Source of the DNA: Candidatus Phytoplasma sacchari
GTDB taxonomy: Bacteria; Bacillota_I; Bacilli_A; Acholeplasmatales; Acholeplasmataceae
DNA: 6,226 nt
Reading direction: 5' to 3'
Assembly (NCBI RefSeq): GCF_009268105.1
Contig: NZ_VWXM01000020.1
Coordinates: 1 to 6,226 of the forward strand
Position numbers and translations under genes: made by a program. Under the pieces are notes generated by a model. That model saw nothing but the letters and a program-made list of their open reading frames with translations. It had not been told where the DNA came from and searched no databases. Shown here in pieces: positions 1 through 5,392 of the stretch (the first letter of the stretch is position 1; each line of letters begins with the position of its first letter).

Positions 1-441
1 AGACAAGTTTAACCATTTTAATAATTGGTTTAAACCAACTTTCTGAGAATATTTAGCTACTATTTTTAAATAAAGTCTTTTATTTTTTTTCTTATTTAAA
101 CCTAAAAGTTGTTTAATTTCTTTTTTAATAGATTCAAAAAATGGGTTATAAAAAACTTTGTTATGAAAATATTTTTTTCCTCTTGGTTGTTCTAGACGAT
201 AAAATTGTTTGTTATTAAACCATAAAACCCATCTATCAACTTGCGCATAACTTTTAAGACCAAAATGAGTTAGAATTTTTCTATATGACCAACCTTCTTC
301 TTTTTTAGCCCAAATTACTTTTAGTTTGGTTTCTAAAGAATATTGAGTTCTGGTATCTGGATAATTATTAATTTTGAATTTTTTTAACCAATTATAAATT
401 AGAGAATTATAGCTTAATCCGGAATTGTTTAACAATTTTCT
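1..441 (-). CDS. IS3-family transposase, DNA-binding (OrfA) part, runs off the left edge
   Basis: The 147 codons are open from 441 to 1, just after a TAA at 442-444. They contain two helix-turn-helix-like blocks: SGLSYNSLIYNWLKKFK near residues 7-23, and SLETKLKVIWAKKEEGWSYR through GLKSYAQVDRWVLWF near 35-75. The segment YRLEQPRGKKY follows and resembles the linker of Firmicute IS3 OrfA proteins. A Lys-rich, leucine-containing stretch then leads to LLKWLNLS at the edge. That is exactly what normally precedes the KSTYYNW seen at 6226, and the codon phase agrees. OrfA and OrfB are thus one reading frame here, unlike classical IS3 elements that need a -1 frameshift. No ATG lies in this frame; the original start was probably the ATG at 532 in the adjacent frame (separate entry). 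A TTG at 435-433 is the only obvious alternative. All tryptophans are TGG. Confidence 0.85.
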
Positions 442-532
442 TTATCTTGATTCCTTTGTAGTTTAAGCCACAACAGCTTTTTTGGTTTCTAAAATAGGTA
501 TTTATTTCATGAGACAGAGTTCTTTTTTTCAT
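407..532 (-). pseudogene. Original N-terminus of the IS3 transposase, cut off by a one-base frameshift
   Basis: A 41-codon frame starts at ATG 532-530 (MKKRTLSHEI...) and stops at 409-407. It overlaps the upstream end of the OrfA frame. Removing one base from the TT at about 425-424 on the coding strand turns the reading from KQFRIKL-stop into KQSGLSYNS, which joins it to the OrfA helix-turn-helix without loss. The repaired protein would be about 454 residues including the part at the right edge, normal for a fused IS3 OrfAB. Copy 2 has a matching start region (ATG 839, then similar bases including TGTCTC), which supports this ATG as the family start. No clear Shine-Dalgarno sequence precedes it. 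The shift could be a real inactivating mutation, a sequencing error, or less likely a recoding site. Confidence 0.5.
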
Positions 533-552
533 TATTACACATGAATATTTTT

Positions 553-558
553 ATTATA
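553..558 (-). promoter_or_regulatory. Candidate -10 box of the copy 1 transposase
   Basis: TATAAT on the minus strand, about 20 bp upstream of the ATG at 532. The block TTATAATAAAAAT around it is identical upstream of the copy 2 start (TATAAT at 809-814, ATG at 839), although the bases between box and ATG differ. Conservation in two diverged copies is the main support. I see no good -35 box at standard spacing, and TATAAT is common by chance in DNA this AT-rich. Confidence 0.35.
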
Positions 559-590
559 AGTGTTTATAATAATAAAGACTGACTAGCTAT

Positions 591-735
591 CTTTTTTAGT
601 TTTAAGGTTCTTTTTTAATTAGACATTATTTTAACATGATCTTATTTCTTTTATTTAAAAGACAAAAAAGTGTCTGTTTTACAACCATGAAAAAATCCAA
701 TAATAAAATTAAAAAGAACCTTAAAACCAAAAAAG
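591..735. repeat. 30-bp inverted repeat: 5' ends of two head-to-head IS3 copies
   Basis: The arms are 591-620 and 707-735. The reverse complement of the first reads AATTAAAAAAGAACCTTAAA and continues to AAAAAAG. The second differs from it by one missing A and one T-to-C change. Each arm lies upstream of a transposase start: copy 1 (ATG 532, minus) and copy 2 (ATG 839, plus), about 59 and 104 bp from the respective ATG. This is the position expected of an IS3 left end, so the arms are probably or include the terminal inverted repeats. The exact outer boundary and any target duplication are not clear. Confidence 0.65.
621..706. other. 86-bp spacer between the two IS 5' ends, with a small hairpin
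   Basis: The spacer holds a 5-bp stem at 660-664/671-675 (AGACA...TGTCT), flanked by AAAA on the left and GTTTT on the right, so the stem could extend past one bulged G. This resembles a weak bidirectional terminator that would shield the divergent transposase genes from outside transcription, but that is inference. No supported gene lies here. Confidence 0.35.
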
Positions 736-808
736 ACTAATTTAGTTGTCTTTTATTTATTTTTTGTGAGACAACGAAAAATCTTGATTAATTCTAAAAA
801 AACCTTTT

Positions 809-814
809 TATAAT
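809..814 (+). promoter_or_regulatory. Candidate -10 box of the degenerate copy 2 transposase
   Basis: TATAAT followed by AAAAAT, the same block as upstream of copy 1. A TTGATT at 784-789 could be a -35, but the spacing is 19 nt. It would now drive only a broken gene. Confidence 0.3.
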
Positions 815-838
815 AAAAATGTTCGTATTTTTTTAGTA

Positions 839-1894
839 ATGAAAAGAGAAAAAAGAGGATAAAAACTTGTCTCCTAAAAGGGTCAGTCACTATTTAGAAA
901 TTAAAGAAGAAAGGCAATATTATGAAGATGTTGAATGGCTGATTGCTAAATTTTCTTGATTTAGATTTGAGCAATAAATTATTAATATTCAGATAATGAC
1001 TCACATTTTTGAAACTAAACTGTGGAGCTTACAGAAGAAAGGTTAGGAGCTGGTCCATTTGAGCCTTACAGGTGGTGTTGATGATGTTTTATGGTTTGAC
1101 AATAAACACTTACAGCCTAGAATAATAGCAGGAAAAAGAGCTTATAGTACTATGTTTAGTGTTCCATTTTAATTATAGTAGTTTGTGCTGTCTTTGTGTT
1201 TAAATAAGAAAATAAAGACTTTATTTATAAATGTATACTTAGTGCTAATTATAAATGAAATAAATTGTGTGCAGCATTATATTGGTAGGTTGTTTGTTTT
1301 AGATTTTCTGTTACGTTAGCTGTTTCAAATGACACATACAGCAGTCGTTATTGGGGACAGTCGGCAAAGCTTATATATTAAATCCTGCTTGTTTTCAGCA
1401 TTCCTGTAATACAGAGAGGGGGTGGTCGAAAATAGAAATAAACAGCGAGGTCTGTTAGGTTTATGAGAAAGTATAAAGAGAGGCAAAGTCAGCATCCTAA
1501 TTGCTTACTGAGCCTGAGCCTGTAACATAAGTTCTTTTTCATCAACTTTGTGGGAGTTATTGTCGGTGTAACAGCTCAATAGCCTTAGTTTAGGTCACAC
1601 CGAGTAGCTGGTAAGTTGCTTGCACACATCACTGCCTCAACAAACATACTTTGCCTGCAGCCAGCAGCTTTTACGCCGACAAAGCTTGTACTGAATGGTC
1701 GATAAAATTTATTTTGTGCGATTTCTTCAGTGTACGAAAGCTTTTTTCAGTAGCCTTAGTGGTGGCTGCTGTTATAAAATACACTCTTAAAATAGTTGGG
1801 GCACTGTTTATTGAATATTATAATGGAAAAGAAAACAAATATTCTGTTATTATTCTTTTCAGTTTAAACAACAACATGCTCAAATTATTTTTAA
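839..1894 (+). pseudogene. Full-length degenerate IS3-family transposase (copy 2)
   Basis: No long frame survives, but colinear matches to copy 1 occur from start to stop. The start at 839 is followed by TGTCTC and TATTTAGAAA, as in copy 1. OrfA remnants appear at 1010-1170: IFETKL, then VDDVLWFDNKH (copy 1 VDRWVLWFNNK) and AGKRAY (RGKKYF). The nucleotide block GTTTAAATAAGAAAA...GACTTTATTTA near 1199-1229 matches copy 1 just before the OrfA/OrfB join. OrfB remnants are TATGAGA..TATAAA (about 1463-1475), CTTTG.GGG (about 1547), CACTGCC..AACAAACAT (about 1630-1650), AGCTTTTTTCAGTA (about 1739-1752, the ESFFS region) and FIEYYNGKEN then FSLNNNMLKLF near 1806-1890. It is about 300 bp shorter than copy 1 over the same span, with many indels. 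The 83-codon open stretch at 1651-1902 is part of this remnant and not a separate gene. The block around 1561-1680 is near 50% G+C. Confidence 0.75.
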
Positions 1895-2380
1895 GATGTT
1901 AGTGTTCCTCTTTTAGAAGGCTTTATCTTTTGTAGAACGTGGAGGACATTACCCTTTCTTTTTTCTTTTTTTACTTTTCTTTTTAATCATTAAATCATTT
2001 TTTGAACTATTTATTCTTTTAATTTAATGAAAGAGAGAGGGGGAACGTTTCCAGTAAGCTTTTTTTTTTTTACACCTCTTTCTTCTTACTGAAAGTTTTT
2101 CTTTTTTTCTTTTGAAAAGAAATTTAAAAAAGCTCTTTGACAATAAACTTTCTTTTAAATATAATAAACATTGCTTAGCTGTGAACGATAGTGATAGTGA
2201 ACAGGAATATATTTATAATCTTTGCTTACTTATTAAAGTAAGTAAGTTATATATTATTATGTTTTCTTTTTTTCTTGTTACTTTTCTTTGTTCAAAAATA
2301 AAAAAAAACTAAATTTTTAAAATTTAATAAAAATAGAAAAATAATAGAGAAAAGGTTTACCTGTGGCTTCAAATATTTTT
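1895..2380 (+). repeat. Conserved 3' tail of the IS3 copy (tail of copy 2)
   Basis: Non-coding sequence directly after the broken stop. It matches the reverse complement of 4905-5392 almost base for base apart from small indels. Landmarks are AAGATGTTAGTGTT, GGAGGACA, ATTTTTTGAACTATTTATTC, GCTGTGAACGATAGTGATAG and AAAGTAAGTAAGTTATAT. The similarity fades near 2380. The open stretch at 2112-2312 falls wholly inside this tail, and its counterpart in the copy 1 tail is interrupted, so it is not a gene. Confidence 0.8.
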
Positions 2381-2390
2381 AGTATGAAAC

Positions 2391-2637
2391 ATTTAAAAGA
2401 AAGTTTATTGTCAAGAGCTTTTTAAATTTCTTTTCAAAAGAAAAAAAGAAAAACTTTCAGTAAGAAGAAAGAGGTGTAAAAAGCTTGGGAGAGCGTTCCT
2501 TCTTCTACTAAATTAAAAAGAATAAATAGTTCAAAAAATGATTTAATATTGAAAAAGAAAAGAAAAAAAAAGAAAAAGAAAAGTGTGTCCTCCGCGTCTT
2601 CAAAAGATAAAGTCTTCTAAAAGAGAACACTAACATC
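2391..2637 (-). repeat. Partial 3' tail of the IS3 copy (tail of copy 3)
   Basis: Matches 5133-5392 of the copy 1 tail in the same orientation, starting at ATTTAAAAGAAAG. It breaks off abruptly at the junction with the copy 2 tail (2381-2391), so the distal 230 bp including the long hairpin is missing. Confidence 0.8.
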
Positions 2638-2893
2638 TTAAATAATTTGAGCATGCTGTTGTTTAAACTGGAAAAGGAGATAAATAACCAAGATATTTTA
2701 ATTTTCTTTCCGATTATAATATTCAATAAAACGAGTTACTTTTGTTTAATTTTTTAGAGTTAAACGGTTTTTTATCTTGGCAGAAGAATTTTTCCTTTTG
2801 CTTTTACTGAAAACTTTCGATGGCAAGCGTTTTTGGGAAGGAGGAAGCTTTTCTGACATAATACCAGTTTTCAATCCTTTTTTTTTAAAAATG
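2638..2893 (-). pseudogene. C-terminal remnant of an IS3 transposase (copy 3), frameshifted
   Basis: Nucleotide match to copy 1 from the stop (TAA at 2640-2638) back to about 2893, the codons from IKTILKKK to the C-terminus at QHAQII. It differs from copy 1 mostly by single-base gains or losses in homopolymers, for example near 2669, 2709, 2742, 2764, 2826 and 2844. These break the frame many times and disrupt the catalytic glutamate context (CIES). The 72-codon open stretch at 2508-2726 is a shifted frame over this remnant and its tail, not a gene. Upstream of 2893 the similarity drops sharply. Weak traces (ATGG, TTCTGA, TTTTTGTATAG near 3087) hint that a more eroded OrfB continues to about 3120, but I do not rely on them. 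Confidence 0.75.
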
Positions 2894-3690
2894 GCTTATC
2901 TGAAAATAAATATTTTGAGTAATTTTTTTTTAAGCAAAAATATCTTTTTTTAAAAAAGATATTTTAAATTCTATCAAAATTGAATTTTTTTTCTGAAACA
3001 TTAATATCTTCATTACTTTGATTTTTTAAACCAACAAATAAATATTTTTTTTAATTTTTCAATTTCGTGTAAAATTAAATGTTTTTGTATAGAATAAGAT
3101 ATTATTTATTCGGCTAGATAAGTAGTCGATTCTTTATTTGAGATCTAAAAATAGCATTTTCTTTTTCTAAAAAACTTTACCAGCATAAATGGAATTAAAT
3201 GTGGAAAAAATTTTTAAAACAAAAAGTAAAAATATTATAAATACAAAAATAGAAATAAATCTTATTTTTTGAAAACTTAAATTCATATCTTAAAATATTT
3301 TTCTAATAAAATAATTTTTTTATCTAAAAAAAACGATAATATATAATTAAATTACTCACTTTAGTAAACGAGTATTTGCAAATATACCACTTTTAAATAA
3401 TATTTACATAAAATTTTATCTCATACAAAAAGGTTTGTCAATCCTAAATTAAAAAAACAAAAAAATAAATAAAAATAGTAGGAAAGAATAAGAAGAAAAA
3501 AACTATTGGAGGAATTTTTTCCTCTTCTTCATTATGTCAAAAAAAGTAATTTTTCTTTAATCTTTCAAAAAAAATCAAAAAAAGAAAAAATAAAATTAAG
3601 ATTATTAGTTTATTAACTGAAAAAAAACTTAAAAATTCGTTAATAAAGAAAGTTAAGAAATTTTTTTATCCTTCCCGTGTAGTCACCAAA
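2894..3690. other. A/T-rich stretch without a recognisable gene
   Basis: About 800 bp with no frame longer than a few dozen codons and no ribosome binding site placed before a usable start. It holds a 14-bp palindrome (2937-2965) and a short GAGGAA/TTCCTC hairpin at 3509-3524. The first 230 bp may be very eroded transposase sequence. The rest resembles nothing I recognise. Confidence 0.5.
2937..2965. terminator. 14-bp A/T palindrome, possible hairpin
   Basis: The arms AAAATATCTTTTTT (2937-2950) and AAAAAAGATATTTT (2952-2965) are perfectly complementary around one T. The palindrome ends in T on both strands. It has no GC clamp, so as a terminator it would be weak, and no gene reads into it. 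Confidence 0.3.
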
Positions 3691-3691
3691 T

Positions 3692-3719
3692 AAAGCACTT
3701 TCAAAAAAAACGTGCTTTT
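3692..3719. terminator. Hairpin just beyond the 3' end of copy 4
   Basis: A perfect 7-bp stem AAAGCAC (3692-3698) / GTGCTTT (3712-3718), with a 13-nt A-rich loop. It lies about 15-40 bp beyond the eroded stop of copy 4, where a terminator or the right end of the element would be expected. The T run after it on the plus strand is short. Confidence 0.4.
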
Positions 3720-3730
3720 CTAAAATCATC

Positions 3731-4570
3731 TATATTATTTAAGATGTTATTTTTTTGAATCGGAAGGGAAATAAATAGCCGTAATATATTTAATCTTCTT
3801 TTTCGGTTATAATGTTGAATAAAACGGAGATTTTTTTTTGTTTAATAAGACCTAAAGGAAATTAAAAGATTTATAATCTTCTAAATAAAACATTCGCTTT
3901 TCAAAGTAATCAGAATAATTAAATATATTTATTTTATTCGAGTTTGCTGGTTTTTGAAAAAATATATTGGTAATATATACCTTTAAATTGGACTATTTTC
4001 TTTGTCAGATGACTAATACAGGAGGAGAGACACAACGCGATCCTTTATCAGAATGAAGTCAAAAATCTTTGGTTTCAAAAGAAGATAATTATTCAATGAT
4101 TTTAATAAAGAAATGTTTATTTTGAATATTATCAAATTGATAAGCTATAATTTCTTTATTATATAAATCTATGATAATGGATAAACAGAACTGTATGATA
4201 AATATGAAATATCATTGACTAGTTTTTGATAAGTTTAATCAGCTTGAAAGTTATTTTGGAGTAAATTGATTAAATCTATTTTTTATAAAATTTATTTCTT
4301 TTGAGATAACTATTTTCCTTAATCGTTTAATAAAAACACCACAACATTTTTTCGTTTTTCGATAAACTGTTTAAATGCACTTTAAACCTTTTAAAAATAA
4401 TTGAAAGTGTAAACAACAATAACCTAAAAGAAATTTTACTCTGTTTTGAAAATTATAATAACGATTTATTTGAGCAATTTTCAAAATAACTTTGTCTAAA
4501 AAAGAAAGAGGTTAAGTAAGGGTGTGAACCAAAAAAATTGTACTGTGTGAAAAAAAACATTTTAACTTAA
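3731..4570 (-). pseudogene. Strongly eroded IS3-family transposase (copy 4)
   Basis: Aligns colinearly with copy 1 OrfB on the same strand. The C-terminal block at about 3757-3830 (AAATAAATAGCC... CGGTTATAATGTTGAATAAAACG) corresponds to EYYNRKRK..LGYLSPF. The best coding trace, read from about 4180 down to 4100, is IDLYNKEIIAYQFDNIQNK, against MDLYNREIVSYSLSEYQNT of copy 1. CGATAAACTGTTTAAATGCA near 4360-4380 matches the copy 1 VYRKM region. The N-terminal OrfB block continues to about 4560, past the point that corresponds to the window edge in copy 1. The stretch from about 3890 to 4060, which should hold the second catalytic D and the E, is barely recognisable. Stops are scattered throughout. 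Divergence is much greater than in copy 3, so this is an older insertion. It lacks the shared 3' tail. Confidence 0.7.
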
Positions 4571-4904
4571 AAAAAAGAAAGAAATAAAACTTTTTATATT
4601 TTCTTTTTTTTAAAATAGTCAAATTGTTTATTAACTACTGGTAGTATAACTCAAAAAAAATAAAAGTCAACTATTTTATGCTGACTTTTTTAAGAAAAAA
4701 TTATATTGAATAAAAGGTCTTTAACTTTAAAAAAATAGATTAATTTTAACGATAAAATTACCATTATTCATAATTAATAATTAAAAATAACAAATAAAAA
4801 ATACCTTAATTTCTCAAATAATTTCTTTTAACTTTAAAAAAAGAGCTACTTGAATATTACTACTACTCAACCATCTTCCGTGGAGCTTTGATATATAAAA
4901 CATA
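4571..4904. other. A/T-rich gap without a gene
   Basis: No coding signal on either strand. The first part (to about 4620) may still be eroded OrfA of copy 4. The only structure is the hairpin at 4662-4691. Confidence 0.45.
4662..4691 (+). terminator. Candidate rho-independent terminator (bidirectional)
   Basis: A perfect 8-bp stem AAAAGTCA (4662-4669) / TGACTTTT (4682-4689), with a 12-nt loop. Six consecutive T (4686-4691) end the right arm, and an A run precedes the left arm. It therefore has the terminator form on both strands. It lies beyond the 3' tail of copy 1, so on the minus strand it could stop transcription of the transposase. The stem has only two G-C pairs. Confidence 0.45.
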
Positions 4905-5041
4905 TAAAATATTTGAAATACAGAGTAAACCTTTTTCTCATTTAAAACATTTTCTATTTTTATTAAATTTTAAAAATTTAGTTTTTATTTTTTTGAACAA
5001 AGAAAAAAGAAAGTAACAAAGAAAAAAGAAAACATAATAAT

Positions 5042-5079
5042 ATATAACTTACTTACTTTAATAAGTAAGTAAGTTATAT
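5042..5079. terminator. Long perfect hairpin in the 3' tail
   Basis: The arms are 5042-5058 and 5063-5079: ATATAACTTACTTACTT and its exact complement, with a 4-nt loop TAAT. The right-hand half is kept in the copy 2 tail (about 2235-2256) while the other half has decayed there. It lies about 310 bp past the transposase stop. It could act as a terminator, an RNA-stabilising 3' structure or a recombination site. There is no adjacent U run, so a simple rho-independent terminator is not certain. Confidence 0.45.
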
Positions 5080-5264
5080 TATGTATTACTGTTCACTATC
5101 ACTATCGTTCACAGCTAAGCAATGTTTATTATATTTAAAAGAAAGTTTATTGTCAAGAGCTTTTTTAAATTTCTTTTCAAAAAGAAAAAAAGAAAAACTT
5201 TCAGTAAGAAGAAAGAGGTGTAAAAAAAGCTTGGGAGAGCGTTCCCCCTCTTCTCTTTCATTAA

Positions 5265-5296
5265 ATTAAAAAGAATAAATAGTTCAAAAAATGATT
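5265..5296. repeat. Candidate right terminal inverted repeat of the IS3 element
   Basis: Read inward on the plus strand, ATTAAAAAGAA, nine mostly different bases, then CAAAAAA resembles the left-end arm at 709-735 (ATTAAAAAGAA, nine bases, CAAAAAA). It would place the right end about 125 bp after the transposase stop. Similarity of this kind is easy to get by chance in A-rich DNA, and the shared tail continues well beyond it. Confidence 0.25.
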
Positions 5297-5392
5297 TAAT
5301 GATTAAAAAAGAAAAGTAAAAAAAAGAAAAAGAAAAGTGTGTCCTCCGCGTTCACAAAAGATAAAGCCTTCTAAAAAGAGAACACTAACATC

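Larger units (their letters stand above)
1805..2737. repeat. Large imperfect inverted repeat, tail-to-tail IS3 copies
   Basis: The segment 1805-2158 is repeated in inverted orientation at about 2391-2737: the end of OrfB plus the first part of the 3' tail. About 230 bp of tail sequence, present only in the left arm, lies between. The differences are mainly one-base indels in A or T runs. Arms of about 350 bp could form a cruciform or long hairpin. Confidence 0.75.
4905..5392 (-). repeat. Conserved 3' tail of the IS3 copy (tail of copy 1)
   Basis: Non-coding sequence downstream of the intact transposase stop, shared with 1895-2380 (inverted) and partly with 2391-2637 (direct). It contains the 17-bp hairpin at 5042-5079 and polypurine runs. 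The 62-codon open stretch at 5081-5269 lies inside it on the plus strand. Its counterpart at 2391-2520 is frame-broken, so I do not call it a gene. Confidence 0.8.

Noticed and set aside
687..740. Tiny 17-codon frame MKKSNNKIKKNLKTKKD
   Set aside because: It runs through the inverted-repeat arm, has no ribosome binding site, and its composition is what A-rich DNA gives by chance.
866..960. TTG-started peptide with residues YLEIKEERQYYEDVEWLIAKF
   Set aside because: It looks protein-like, but it aligns with the N-terminal OrfA region of copy 1 and is followed by stops, so it was assigned to the copy 2 pseudogene.
1651..1902. 83-codon open frame on the plus strand
   Set aside because: It is the surviving stretch of the degenerate copy 2 transposase: FYADKACTEW aligns with FHTDQGLQFT and FIEYYNGKEN with FIEYYNRKRK. 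It is not an independent gene.
2112..2312. 66-codon open frame on the plus strand
   Set aside because: It lies in the non-coding 3' tail. The homologous frame in the copy 1 tail is broken by indels, there is no ribosome binding site, and the codons are mostly A/T runs.
2508..2726. 72-codon open frame on the minus strand
   Set aside because: It is a shifted frame across the copy 3 transposase end and the polypurine tail. The true OrfB frame runs alongside it.
3189..3272. 27-codon frame starting MELNVEKIF
   Set aside because: No ribosome binding site, Lys/Ile/Asn-rich and ending in TGA; nothing distinguishes it from random A/T sequence.
5041..5080. CRISPR-like or iteron-like repeat because of repeated ACTT/AAGT units
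   Set aside because: The units form one palindrome rather than spaced direct repeats. There are no spacers and no second array.
5081..5269. 62-codon open frame on the plus strand
   Set aside because: It is antisense to the 3' tail, low in complexity (Lys/Ser/Leu), and not conserved as a frame in the copy 3 tail.
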